Source: Oscillospiraceae bacterium (GTDB lineage: Bacteria; Bacillota; Clostridia; Oscillospirales; Oscillospiraceae). From it: a DNA stretch of 64,000 nucleotides. The DNA is taken from contig JAFRQP010000083.1 of assembly GCA_017428565.1 (NCBI GenBank), positions 1 through 64,000 on the forward strand, given 5' to 3'. Under the pieces are notes generated by a model. The model was not told the DNA's origin, did not search any database, and worked only from the letters and a program-made list of their open reading frames with translations. The position numbers were made by a program, and so were the translations under genes. Positions within the stretch are counted from its first letter, which is position 1; the number at the start of each line of letters is the position of its first letter. Of the stretch, positions 1 to 8,168 are shown in pieces.

Positions 1-2
1 CG

Positions 3-218
3 GAGACGCACAGAAAACTGGCACAATTAGAATCCGTAGGAAAACTCCAAGGCATCATTACAACAAATATTGACTGTCTGCACAGCATAGCCGGATCTGA
101 AAATGTGGCTGAGATTCAGGGCAGTTTTGCGAAAAACACTTTCTTGTCTTTCAGCTTCATGCCGCTGCCCCCTTTCAAATCGCGGTTGTATATTCGTTGT
201 AATGCTCATATATTGTAG
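3..218 (+). pseudogene. C-terminally broken sirtuin (Sir2) fragment, 5' end outside window
   Basis: The open frame entering from the left edge reads ETHRKLAQLESVGKLQGI, then TTNIDCLHSIAGSENVAEIQGS, which matches the NAD-binding core of Sir2 NAD-dependent deacylases (usual form TQNIDGLH...AGS.NV.ELHGS). After GS the expected zinc-ribbon cysteines are absent: the frame continues as FAKNTFLSFSF and stops 71 codons into the window, so the zinc module and the rest of the Rossmann fold are missing. The catalytic histidine of ELHGS is glutamine here. This is probably a decayed gene, because the remaining sequence has no sirtuin features. The upstream half lies outside the window and cannot be judged. 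Confidence 0.6.
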
Positions 219-555
219 TTAGTTGGGTATCGTGGAATATCGTTTTATTTGAATATACTCTGAAGAGGATGATACTCCTATTCCAGAAAGAGATTCTTCG
301 ATACTGTTTGAATAAACCGGGCACCGTTTGGTTCATTAACCCTGCCTCCAGGCACCGTTTGGCGCATTACAAACAGGTAAATCTCCAACTTTGTCTGCTG
401 GCAAAGTTGGAGATTTATCGCGTTTATGAGACAAAAAAACCTGATTTCCTTCTAATGTCAACGTAAATCGCTCCTGTTGGACCGTTTGGATCCGATAGGA
501 GCGATTATTTGCACTTTTCGGCTTGAAAAACCAGACACCTTTTCTGCCTTTCCGG
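219..555. other. Intergenic region with repeat and two hairpins, no gene seen
   Basis: No convincing gene was found between the sirtuin fragment and the LysR stop. The stretch holds a 58-bp repeat also found near 6.7 kb (319-376), a perfect 14-bp hairpin (arms 379-392 and 403-416) and a second hairpin (arms 466-475 and 497-506) whose loop again contains GGACCGTTTGG. The hairpins could terminate transcription from either side, but neither is followed by a clear T run. Confidence 0.6.
319..376 (+). repeat. Intergenic repeat, copy 1
   Basis: This 58-bp segment is nearly identical to 6675-6733. It contains the unit GGCACCGTTTGG twice around the core TTCATTAACCCTGCCTCCA, and ends in GCATTACAAACAG. 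Directly after it comes a hairpin beginning AAATC whose stem sequence differs from the one that follows copy 2. The two copies flank the LysR/aconitase-like/PrpF/transporter module. The type of element is unknown. Confidence 0.75.
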
Positions 556-1491
556 CTACTCTGCAGAAACAATCCCGCTTTCCTCCTGCTGCCGGACGAT
601 TTCGATGAAGTCGCGGGTATAGCGGGAGATATAGCTTCCCTTGCGCGTGGCCGCGACGAAATCCGTCACTACGCGCGGCTCACCGAAGCTGAAGCAGTCG
701 ATCGGCCGGGTTTCGGCGCGGTGGCGCAGATGAGACTCGTGGATGAACGAGACGCCGTAGCCCAACGCGACCAGTTCCATGATGGCGGGCAGGTTTCCGG
801 TGCAGAGCACTTTGTCATATTTGATCTTCTCTTCCCGCAAAATGGCGTCCATGATCTGCCGCGTGCGCTGCTGGGGCCGCATCATGATGATCTGCTCGTT
901 TTTCAGCAGGGCCAGATCCAGCTTCGGATAGCGGCTGGCGGGGTTGGGGCGGGCAAAACGTCCCAGCGGATGACCCGCGCATGTGCAGATCAACAGCTCG
1001 TCCCCGCCCAGCGTCTCATAACTGATCTGCGGGTTCAGCTCACTTGGCTTGGAGTAAAAAGCCACCTCCACCTGCCCGTCCAGCAGTCTCCGGTCGTTTT
1101 CATCGGAATTGCCCTCGAACACGTTGACCTTTACATTGGGATGCATCCGGTGAAAGGCCGGCAGCGTGCAGGGCAGCATATAGGTGCAGCGCATGCTGGC
1201 GAAGGCCACGCTGATCTCGCCGACCTCCCGCTTGATGATATCCGCCATTTCCGCGTCCAGATCCCCCTTGAGGGCCAGGATCTGCGACGCTTTTTCCATA
1301 TATCGCTCCCCGGCGTGGGAGAGCAGATAGCGGTTGCCTACCCGGCGGAAAAGCTTCAGTCCCAGCTCGTCCTCCAGAGCTATTAAGAATTTGCTCAGCG
1401 TCGGCTGGCCCACATAGAGAGACTCCGCCGCTTTTGTGATATTCCCTTGCTTGGCGATTGCCAGAACGTAGGTCAGTTCCCGGAAATCCAT
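556..1491 (-). CDS. LysR-family transcriptional regulator
   Basis: A 311-residue protein with the N-terminal LysR winged helix-turn-helix (starts MDFRELTYVLAIAKQGNIT, with AAESLYVGQPTLSKFL as the recognition segment) and a C-terminal substrate-binding fold of about 220 residues. I chose the start at 1491, not an upstream ATG at 1620, because the helix-turn-helix begins there and GAAGGAGAAG precedes it. It is divergent from the aconitase-like gene at 1740, the usual arrangement for a LysR regulator sensing a substrate of the neighbouring pathway. In E. coli the similar cluster has the LysR gene ybhD. The ligand, probably a tri- or dicarboxylate, is an inference. Confidence 0.93.
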   Translation of the reverse strand: MDFRELTYVLAIAKQGNITKAAESLYVGQPTLSKFLIALEDELGLKLFRRVGNRYLLSHAGERYMEKASQILALKGDLDAEMADIIKREVGEISVAFASMRCTYMLPCTLPAFHRMHPNVKVNVFEGNSDENDRRLLDGQVEVAFYSKPSELNPQISYETLGGDELLICTCAGHPLGRFARPNPASRYPKLDLALLKNEQIIMMRPQQRTRQIMDAILREEKIKYDKVLCTGNLPAIMELVALGYGVSFIHESHLRHRAETRPIDCFSFGEPRVVTDFVAATRKGSYISRYTRDFIEIVRQQEESGIVSAE

Positions 1492-1623
1492 TCGTTCTTC
1501 TCCTTCATGAAAACCATTCATTATTTGAATAGCTTTAAAATTTTTAATTACTATCCAGTTTTTTGATTTTATTGGTGAAAGTGCATAGCTTTCCCGTTTT
1601 TTGCTATTCATTCTCCACAAAAC

Positions 1624-1640
1624 TATTCTAACACGGAATA
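1624..1640. promoter_or_regulatory. Candidate LysR operator in the divergent promoter region
   Basis: The inverted repeat TATTC-N7-GAATA fits the T-N11-A pattern bound by LysR proteins and lies between the divergent LysR and aconitase-like starts. A second palindrome, CAAGACGTCTTG (1672-1683), lies closer to the target gene and may be part of the same control region. No footprint is implied. Confidence 0.4.
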
Positions 1641-1739
1641 ATTCAAATGAAAAGCATGAATTTCACATTTTCAAGACGTCTTGGTATGCTATGGATGGAA
1701 GCAAAATACATTTTGATCTGAAAAGGAAGGATGAAGCAC

Positions 1740-4001
1740 ATGGTCAAGCTCTACGACTCCGGCGTATTTCTCCTCAACGGAAAGACCCTCATTCCCGAAG
1801 CGGAAGCGGTCGCTCTTGACAAAGAGGCGGCGAAAAAAGGCACCATCTCCTACGGCATCCTCCAGGCGCACAACCAGAGCGGCGATCCGAAGAATCTGAA
1901 GATCAAGTACGACGCCATCACCAGCCACGACCTCACCTACGTGGGCATCATCCAGACGGCCAGGGCCTCCGGCCTCGACAAGTTCCCCCTGCCCTACATT
2001 CTGACCTGCTGCCACAACAGCCTCTGCGCGGTCGGCGGCACCATCAACGAGGACGACCACCTCTTCGGTCTCACCGCCTGCAAGAAGTACGGCGGCATCT
2101 TCGTCCCGCCCCACATCGGCGTCATCCACCAGTACATGCGCGAGATGCACGCCGGCTGCGGCAAGATGATCCTGGGCTCCGATTCCCACACCCGCTACGG
2201 CGCTCTGGGCACCATGGCCGTGGGCGAGGGCGGCGGCGAGCTGGTCAAGCAGATCCTGGAGCAGACCTGGGACACCGCCTATCCCGAGGTGGTGGCCGTG
2301 TATCTGGACGGCAAGCCCCGTCCGGGCGTGGGCCCCCAGGACATCGCCATCGCCATCATCACCGCCGTGTTCAAAAACGGCTACGTGAAGAACAAGGTCA
2401 TGGAGTTCGTGGGCCCCGGCGTGAGCTCCATGAGCACCGACTACCGCAACGGCATCGACGTGATGACCACCGAGACCACCTGCCTCAGCTCCATCTGGCG
2501 CACGGACGAGGACACCCGCGCCTTCCTGACCGACCACGGCCGGGGCGAGGAGTACAAGGAGCTCAACCCCGCCGACACCGCCTGGTACGACGGCTGCATC
2601 TATATCGACCTCTCCACGATTCACAGCATGATCGCCCTGCCCTTCCATCCCTCCAACGGCTTTGAGATCCGGGAGCTGAACGCGAATCTGGACGACATCC
2701 TCCACGGCGTGGAGAAGGACGTCCAGAAGCTCATCAAGAAGCCGAACCTGCATCTGAACCTCTGGGAGAAGGTGCGCGACGGCGCCCTCTGGGCGGACCA
2801 GGGCACCATCGGCGGCTGCGCCGGCGGCAACTACTCCAACATCATGGAGGCCGCCTACCTGCTGAAAGGAAAGAGCACCGGTACCGACGCCTTCTCCCTG
2901 GGCGTGTACCCCAGCAGCCAGGCCGTCATGCTGGACCTGATGCGCAAGGGCGCGCTGACCGACCTCATCGCCGCGGGCGCCACCGTGCGCACCGCCTTCT
3001 GCGGCCCCTGCTTCGGCGCGGGCGACACCCCGGCCCACGGGCAGCTGGCCATCCGCCATACCACCCGCAACTTCCCGAACCGCGAGGGTTCCAAGCCCGG
3101 CAACGGCCAGATCGCTTCCGTCGCGCTGATGGACGCCCGCTCCGTGGCGGCCTCGGCGGCCAACGGCGGCCGCATCACCGCGGCGGACGAGCTGGGCTAC
3201 GAATTTGACTGCCCCGCCTTCTCCTTCGATCCCACCGCCTACGAGCACCGGGTCTATCAGGGCTTCGGCAAGGCCGACGAGGCTGAGCCCCTGGTCTGCG
3301 GCCCGAACATCAAGGACTGGCCCGAGCTGCCCGCCCTGAACGAGAACATGCTCCTGCGGGTCTGCGCCTACATCACCGACCCCGTCACCACCACCGACGA
3401 GCTGATCCCCTCCGGCGAGACCGGCTCCTTCCGTTCCAACCCCATGGGCCTGGCGGAGTTCACCCTCAGCCGCCGGGTGCCCGAGTACGTGGGCAAGGCC
3501 AAGGCCGTCATGGCCAATGAAAAGGCCCGCAAGGCCGGCGCCTGCCCCGCCGAGGTGCAGGCCAGGCTGGACCAGATCCGCACGATCCCCGGCTTCGAGG
3601 GTCTGAAGGACGAGACGGTGGACCTGTCCAGCACCATCTACGCGGTGAAGCCCGGCGACGGCTCCGCCCGCGAGCAGGCCGCCTCCTGCCAGCGCGTGCT
3701 GCTGGGCGGCGCCAACATCACCGCGGAATACGCCACCAAGCGCTATCGCTCGAACCTCATCAACTGGGGCATGGTGCCCTTCGTGCTGGCCTCCGAGCCC
3801 GACTTTGCCGACGACGACTACATCTTCGTCCCCAATATCCGCGCGGCGCTGGACGGCGACATGACCAAGATCCCGGCCTACGTCCTGGGCGAGACGGTGA
3901 AGCCCCTGACCCTCGCCATCGCCCCGCTGACCGACGAGGAGAAGGAGATCATCCGCTGCGGCAGCCTCATCAACTACAACCGCAAGCAGAAGAACGGCTG
4001 A
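1740..4001 (+). CDS. Aconitase-family hydratase (YbhJ-like)
   Basis: A 753-residue protein of the aconitase/isopropylmalate isomerase superfamily. The signature [20 protein letters not shown] lies in the first third. Three cysteines of a [4Fe-4S] site occur as [10 protein letters not shown] and [13 protein letters not shown]. The C-terminal third should hold the swivel domain. The start at 1740 has AAGGAAGG nine bases upstream; the ATG at 1731 abuts that site directly and is less likely. It is followed 15 bases later by a PrpF-family gene. In the 2-methylcitrate pathway an aconitase-like dehydratase and PrpF act together, so this enzyme probably hydrates or dehydrates a tricarboxylate. The exact substrate is unknown. 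Confidence 0.92.
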   Translation: MVKLYDSGVFLLNGKTLIPEAEAVALDKEAAKKGTISYGILQAHNQSGDPKNLKIKYDAITSHDLTYVGIIQTARASGLDKFPLPYILTCCHNSLCAVGGTINEDDHLFGLTACKKYGGIFVPPHIGVIHQYMREMHAGCGKMILGSDSHTRYGALGTMAVGEGGGELVKQILEQTWDTAYPEVVAVYLDGKPRPGVGPQDIAIAIITAVFKNGYVKNKVMEFVGPGVSSMSTDYRNGIDVMTTETTCLSSIWRTDEDTRAFLTDHGRGEEYKELNPADTAWYDGCIYIDLSTIHSMIALPFHPSNGFEIRELNANLDDILHGVEKDVQKLIKKPNLHLNLWEKVRDGALWADQGTIGGCAGGNYSNIMEAAYLLKGKSTGTDAFSLGVYPSSQAVMLDLMRKGALTDLIAAGATVRTAFCGPCFGAGDTPAHGQLAIRHTTRNFPNREGSKPGNGQIASVALMDARSVAASAANGGRITAADELGYEFDCPAFSFDPTAYEHRVYQGFGKADEAEPLVCGPNIKDWPELPALNENMLLRVCAYITDPVTTTDELIPSGETGSFRSNPMGLAEFTLSRRVPEYVGKAKAVMANEKARKAGACPAEVQARLDQIRTIPGFEGLKDETVDLSSTIYAVKPGDGSAREQAASCQRVLLGGANITAEYATKRYRSNLINWGMVPFVLASEPDFADDDYIFVPNIRAALDGDMTKIPAYVLGETVKPLTLAIAPLTDEEKEIIRCGSLINYNRKQKNG

Positions 4002-4016
4002 GAAAGGAGACCGAAC

Positions 4017-5162
4017 ATGGCGAAAAACGTGACCAAACTCCCCGTGACCATCCTCCGCGGCGGCACGAGCAAGGGCGTTTACATTCTGGAAACCGACCTG
4101 CCCGCCGACAAGGCTGAGTGGGAACCCCTGCTGCTCCGTCTGATGGGCAGCCCCGACAAAAAGCAGATCGACGGCCTGGGCGGCTCCCAGTCCGTGACCA
4201 GCAAGGTGGCCATCATCAAGAAGTCCGACCGGCCCGACGCCGACGTGGACTACACCTTCGCCCAGGTCTCCGTGGACAAGCCCCTGGTCAGCTACAAGGG
4301 CAACTGCGGCAACATCTCCTCCGGCGTGGGCCCCTTCGCCATTGAGAAGGGCCTGGTGGAGCCGAAGGAGGGCCTGACCTCCGTGCGCATCTACAACACC
4401 AACACCGACAAGATCATCGAGGCGGACGTGGTCACCACGGCCGACGGCGTGGAATACGAGGGCGACTTTGCCATCGCGGGCGTGCCGGGCACGGCCTCCC
4501 CCGTGAAGCTGAAGTTCGTGGATCCCGCCGGCACCCTGGGCCACGGCCTGCTGCCCACCGGCAACGCCGTCGACGTGCTGGACGTGCCCGGCTACGGCCC
4601 GGTGGAGGTCTCGATCGTCGACGCGGCGAATCCCCTGGTCTTCGCCCGCGCGAAGGATCTGGGCCTCACCGGCAAGGAGCTGCCCGACGAGCTGAACGCG
4701 AACGCGGAGAAGCTTGAGCTGCTGGAAAAGGTGCGCGGCCTCGCGGCCGTGAAGCTCGGCCTGATCGAAGACTACACCCGCTCCGCCTGGGACACCCCGG
4801 GCATCCCGAAGATGACCTTTGTGGCCGAGGCCGACGACTACGTCACCCCCGACGGCAAGGAGATCAAGAAGGAGCAGATCGACCTGCTGAGCCACATGAT
4901 GAGTATGCAGAAGACCCATCCCAGCTACGCGATGACCGGTGCCATGTGCACCGCCGCCGCGGCTGTCGTGCCCGGCAGCATCGTGCAGCAGGTGCTTCCG
5001 AAGGACGTGGACACGCAGTTCATCCGCATCGGCCATCCGGCCGGAGTGCTGGAATGCGGCGTCGACTTCAAGGAAAACGGCGCGATCCCCGCGATCGACG
5101 ACACCTTCGGCTTCCGCACGGCCAACCTCCTGATGGAGGGCGTCGCGGTGATCAGAAAGTAA
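4017..5162 (+). CDS. PrpF-family isomerase/tautomerase (YbhH-like)
   Basis: A 381-residue protein of the PrpF family, which isomerises double bonds in tricarboxylic acids (2-methylaconitate, 4-oxalomesaconate) using a diaminopimelate epimerase-like double fold. Family features include VTILRGGTSKGVY near residue 9, LMGSPD...DGLGGSQSVTSKVAII, and the YKGNCGNISSGVGPFAIE cysteine motif of the first half, with PSYAMTGAMCTAAAA in the second half. AAAGGAGA precedes the ATG by six bases. It lies in one unit with the aconitase-like hydratase and the transporter, consistent with import and breakdown of an unusual tricarboxylate. Assignment to the family is firm; the substrate is inferred. Confidence 0.93.
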   Translation: MAKNVTKLPVTILRGGTSKGVYILETDLPADKAEWEPLLLRLMGSPDKKQIDGLGGSQSVTSKVAIIKKSDRPDADVDYTFAQVSVDKPLVSYKGNCGNISSGVGPFAIEKGLVEPKEGLTSVRIYNTNTDKIIEADVVTTADGVEYEGDFAIAGVPGTASPVKLKFVDPAGTLGHGLLPTGNAVDVLDVPGYGPVEVSIVDAANPLVFARAKDLGLTGKELPDELNANAEKLELLEKVRGLAAVKLGLIEDYTRSAWDTPGIPKMTFVAEADDYVTPDGKEIKKEQIDLLSHMMSMQKTHPSYAMTGAMCTAAAAVVPGSIVQQVLPKDVDTQFIRIGHPAGVLECGVDFKENGAIPAIDDTFGFRTANLLMEGVAVIRK

Positions 5163-5181
5163 AAGATAAAGGAGAAAAAAC

Positions 5182-6513
5182 ATGTCTGAAACAGCTCTTG
5201 CGATTCTTTCGCTGGTCGTCCTGGCCGTCGTTGTGGCCATCGGCTTCATCAAGAAGGTCAACCTGGGCTTCCTGGCCCTCGGCGCGGCTTTCATTCTCGG
5301 CACCATCGGCGGCATGAAGGCCAAGGCCATCACTGCCGGCTTTGACAGCTCCATGTTCGTCACCCTCGTCGGCGTGACCTTCCTCTTCGGCATGGCCTCC
5401 CAGAACGGCACGCTGGACCTCTTCTCCAAAAAGGTCGTCGCGCTGGTCGGCAAGAAGACCGTGCTGATCCCGGTGCTGATGTTCTTCCTCTCCGCCTTCA
5501 TCTCCGCCATCGGCCCCGGCCACATCGCCGCCGGCATCCTGATGACCACCTTCGCGGTGTACCTGGCCTTCGAGATGAAGATCAACCCCGTCACCACGGC
5601 GCTCTTTGCCAAGCTCGGCGCGAACGCGGGCTGCGCCTCGCCCCTGTCGCTGACGGGCGTGCTCGCCAAGTCTCTCACCGAGAAAGAGCTCAGCCGCGTG
5701 ACCTCCGGCGAGATCGCCGACAGCACCGGCACCCTGCTCAGCCAGCTGCAGAACTACAACACCGCCCATATCTTCTTCTCCACCCTGCTGTCCGGCTTTA
5801 TCTTCACGCTGATCATCTATGTCGCCACCAAGAGCTACAAGGTCAAGGCTGACAACCCCCTCAAGCTCAAGGACATCCCCAAGTTCAACAAGGCCCAGAC
5901 CCTCACCATCATCGCCATCGTCGCGATGGTCGTGCTCTGCATCGGCTTCCAGTTCGACACCGGTCTGACCGCCTTTGTCGCGGCTTCCATCCTGATCCTC
6001 CTGGGCGCGGCCGACGAGAAGAAGGCCATCAAGGGCATCCCCTGGGGCACGCTGGTGTTCATCTGCGGCGTCGGCACCCTGATCAACGTCATCAACAAGC
6101 TCGGCGGCATCTCCATGGTTTCCGACTTCCTCACCGGCATGATGGGACCCAAGAGCGCCACCCCGATCCTGGCTGCCACCTCCGGCATCCTGAGCTGGGT
6201 CAGCTCCACCACCGGCGTGGTCATGCCCGCCCTGTTCCCGATCTGCTCTGAGGTCGTTGCCAAGTTCGCCCCGAACCTCCACTATCAGGAGATCATCGCC
6301 GCCGTGACCGCCACTTCCTTTGCCGCGGCCATCAGCCCTCTGTCCACCGGCGGAGCCATCATCATGTCTTCTATCGGTGCATCCAAGGAGGTCAGCAACG
6401 AGGAGAACAACAAGATGTTCAAGGACCTGTTCCTGCTGTCTGTGGCGAACGTCGCCATCAACATTGTGCTGGCCGCCCTCGGTGTCTTCAGCCTCGGCGG
6501 GATCTTCTACTGA
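5182..6513 (+). CDS. MatC/SLC13-like carboxylate transporter
   Basis: A 443-residue, very hydrophobic protein with about 11-12 predicted membrane segments. The N-terminal half resembles the MatC dicarboxylate carrier domain: re-entrant type segments such as FISAIGPGHIAAGIL and GANAGCASPLSLTGVLAKSL, with the related SWVSSTTGVVMPALFPI in the second half, fit the ion transporter superfamily. It has a good site (AAAGGAG) and follows the PrpF gene by 19 bases, so it is the last gene of the operon and ends just before a strong terminator. Its likely job is uptake of the carboxylate processed by the two upstream enzymes. The coupling ion cannot be read from the sequence. Confidence 0.87.
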   Translation: MSETALAILSLVVLAVVVAIGFIKKVNLGFLALGAAFILGTIGGMKAKAITAGFDSSMFVTLVGVTFLFGMASQNGTLDLFSKKVVALVGKKTVLIPVLMFFLSAFISAIGPGHIAAGILMTTFAVYLAFEMKINPVTTALFAKLGANAGCASPLSLTGVLAKSLTEKELSRVTSGEIADSTGTLLSQLQNYNTAHIFFSTLLSGFIFTLIIYVATKSYKVKADNPLKLKDIPKFNKAQTLTIIAIVAMVVLCIGFQFDTGLTAFVAASILILLGAADEKKAIKGIPWGTLVFICGVGTLINVINKLGGISMVSDFLTGMMGPKSATPILAATSGILSWVSSTTGVVMPALFPICSEVVAKFAPNLHYQEIIAAVTATSFAAAISPLSTGGAIIMSSIGASKEVSNEENNKMFKDLFLLSVANVAINIVLAALGVFSLGGIFY

Positions 6514-6523
6514 TTGTTTCTGC

Positions 6524-6562
6524 AAAAACGCGGAGCGCTGTTCAGAGCGCTCCGCGTTTTCC
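6524..6562 (+). terminator. Intrinsic terminator after the carboxylate operon
   Basis: A perfect 15-bp inverted repeat AAAACGCGGAGCGCT / AGCGCTCCGCGTTTT with a six-base loop, starting 11 bases after the transporter stop codon. Confidence 0.9.
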
Positions 6563-6674
6563 GCTGAAGAGATCCGCAGATGCGGAAGCAAGGAATGTCT
6601 CTTTGATGAGTTTAAGGCTGCGATGAATACGGACGAAATATTTGTTCTTGGACGGTAATATCAACGAGTATCCG

Positions 6675-6733
6675 CAGGCACCGGTTGCTTCATTAACCCT
6701 GCCTCCAGGCACCGTTTGGTGCATTACAGACAG
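6675..6733 (+). repeat. Intergenic repeat, copy 2
   Basis: Nearly identical to 319-376, sharing TTCATTAACCCTGCCTCCA, GGCACCGTTTGG and GCATTACA.ACAG. It is followed at once by a hairpin AAATCGTCTTGAAA / TTTCAAGGCGATTT whose stem is unrelated to the hairpin after copy 1 except for its AAATC start. Confidence 0.75.
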
Positions 6734-6816
6734 AAATCGTCTTGAAATGTTTCGTTTCAAGGCGATTTTTGTATTTGCGGAAAATTGTTTTTTTATTCCT
6801 ATTCTTGCTTTTTCAT

Positions 6817-6824
6817 GTTATACT
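6817..6824 (+). promoter_or_regulatory. Extended -10 promoter for def
   Basis: TGTTATACT is an extended -10 element about 30 bases before the deformylase start. The -35 position (TTCCTA) is weak, as is common with extended -10 promoters. Confidence 0.45.
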
Positions 6825-6853
6825 GTCTTCATCCTGGACATAGAGGTTTCGTT

Positions 6854-7264
6854 ATGATTAAGGCCATTATGAAAGACCCGATCTTCCTTTCGCAGAAGTC
6901 CGCGCCGGCCACGGTAATGGATCTTCCTGTGGCGCAGGATTTGCGGGACACGTTCGAAGCGCACCGGGACGGCTGCGTGGGCATGGCGGCGAACATGATT
7001 GGCGTGGCCAAGCGGATCATCATCTTCGACGACAACGACACAGCGACGGTGATGTTCAACCCGGAGATCGTCAAGTGCTCCGGGCCTTACGAGGCCGAGG
7101 AGGGCTGCCTGTCCCTTCCCGGAACGCGAAAGGCCAAGCGCTACCGCTTGATCAAGGTGCAGTACCAGAATGAGCGCTTTGAAACGCGCCTCAAAACTTA
7201 CTCCGGCTTTACGGCGCAGATCATCCAGCACGAGCTCGATCATTGCAACGGCGTGCTGATATAG
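6854..7264 (+). CDS. def: Peptide deformylase
   Basis: A 136-residue peptide deformylase, which removes the N-formyl group from new proteins using a metal ion. The three family motifs are present: GMAANMIG (residues 43-50, for GxGxAAxQ), EEGCLSLPG (the metal cysteine in EGCLS, residues 83-87) and QHELDH (the two metal histidines and catalytic glutamate, residues 126-130). The protein ends soon after the last motif, typical of the short clostridial form. The glutamine of motif 1 is asparagine-methionine here. The start follows AGAGGT by six bases. Downstream genes follow closely, so it may head a small operon. Confidence 0.93.
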   Translation: MIKAIMKDPIFLSQKSAPATVMDLPVAQDLRDTFEAHRDGCVGMAANMIGVAKRIIIFDDNDTATVMFNPEIVKCSGPYEAEEGCLSLPGTRKAKRYRLIKVQYQNERFETRLKTYSGFTAQIIQHELDHCNGVLI

Positions 7265-7272
7265 GAGATCAT

Positions 7273-7470
7273 ATGAAACAAGCTCAATGGACACTGCGAA
7301 CACATCTTTTCCGGGCGGATGCGTACATCTGCTCCGCGTGCGGGGCTTCCTGCCAAAAGCCAAGCCCAAGCTGTCCGGCCTGCGGTGCAACCATGAAGAA
7401 GACGAAATACGATCCCTCCTGGGTGGACGAGGCCGAGGGCCTGTCTGTTATTCTGGATCAGGACTGGTAA
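7273..7470 (+). CDS. Small zinc-ribbon-like protein
   Basis: A 65-residue protein with two cysteine pairs, YICSACGAS and CPACGATM, as in zinc ribbons or rubredoxin-like knuckles. It begins nine bases after the deformylase stop with GGAGA four bases upstream. An acidic, aromatic C-terminus (VDEAEGLSVILDQDW) follows. The function is not recognised. It could bind zinc or act in nucleic-acid binding; the sequence alone does not decide. Confidence 0.75.
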   Translation: MKQAQWTLRTHLFRADAYICSACGASCQKPSPSCPACGATMKKTKYDPSWVDEAEGLSVILDQDW

Positions 7471-7483
7471 ACGGGGGGCAAAT

Positions 7484-8149
7484 ATGCTGTATCGCTATCA
7501 AAACAAACAGGTTCGGATCACGACCGAAGACGGGGCCGTGTTTACCGGGATCGCGGAGGTCTTGCCCTCCGGTTATGGCCTCCATGAGTTTGGAAGGGAA
7601 GAAGAGGGCATCCAGCTGGACGACGTGATCCTGTTCAAATCCGATATCCAAAGGATCGAAGAGCTTTCAGAGCCCCCAACCGAAGTCGTGGATCCGCGCA
7701 GATTCGACGACATGATGGGCGCTCTGCTGGAAAGCCCGTATTGGATCGTGGATATCCTGCCCGAGCAGGTGAGCGCAGACGCCGCCGGACAGTACTTCGC
7801 CGTGGAACGCTACTTCCTGCAGCGGTCGCGGATCGTCCCCCTGCGCCGCAAATACGCCGAGCTCCTTCTGCGGCTGAACTGCTATACTGACATGGCGGTG
7901 TCCTTCGACTCCTGCGCGTCCTGGGAGACGAATCCCGACCCGGAGACCTTCGCGGAGCGTGTGGCCGGGCTTTCCGGGAACGAGTTCCTCCGGGCGGTGT
8001 TTGCCGAACAGAATGCGATGATCGACTACGACCACAACGACACGTATCTGACGGTATATGATCCGGGTGCTGCGCTGCTGGACAAGGTCCGGGCACTCGC
8101 TGCCGGGGCGGGGCTTTTCGTGTGGAGCCCGCCGCAAGAAGAAGCATAA
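7484..8149 (+). CDS. Protein with N-terminal Sm-like (LSM) segment, function unknown
   Basis: A 221-residue protein. Residues 1-60 (VRITTEDGAVFTGIAEVL followed by a beta-rich stretch ending DVILFKSDIQRIEEL) resemble a single LSM/Sm barrel, the fold of RNA-binding Hfq-like proteins. The remaining 160 residues are mostly helical and acidic with no family I recognise. It has a GGGGGG ribosome site and lies 13 bases after the zinc-ribbon gene, so the genes are probably co-transcribed. The LSM assignment is based on pattern only. Confidence 0.7.
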   Translation: MLYRYQNKQVRITTEDGAVFTGIAEVLPSGYGLHEFGREEEGIQLDDVILFKSDIQRIEELSEPPTEVVDPRRFDDMMGALLESPYWIVDILPEQVSADAAGQYFAVERYFLQRSRIVPLRRKYAELLLRLNCYTDMAVSFDSCASWETNPDPETFAERVAGLSGNEFLRAVFAEQNAMIDYDHNDTYLTVYDPGAALLDKVRALAAGAGLFVWSPPQEEA

Positions 8150-8168
8150 AGAAAGGTTGAGCTGATTC

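Larger units (their letters stand above)
6563..6853. other. Intergenic region with second repeat copy and promoter
   Basis: After the terminator there is no credible gene up to 6854. The region contains repeat copy 2 (6675-6733), its following hairpin (arms 6734-6747 and 6755-6768, ending in a T run, so possibly a terminator) and the promoter for the deformylase gene. Confidence 0.6.

Noticed and set aside
1689-5732. A 1347-codon open frame on the minus strand
   Set aside because: It is antisense to the aconitase-like and PrpF genes and has low-complexity Gly/Val/Ala/His/Asp text caused by GC-rich third positions. No ribosome site or family match.
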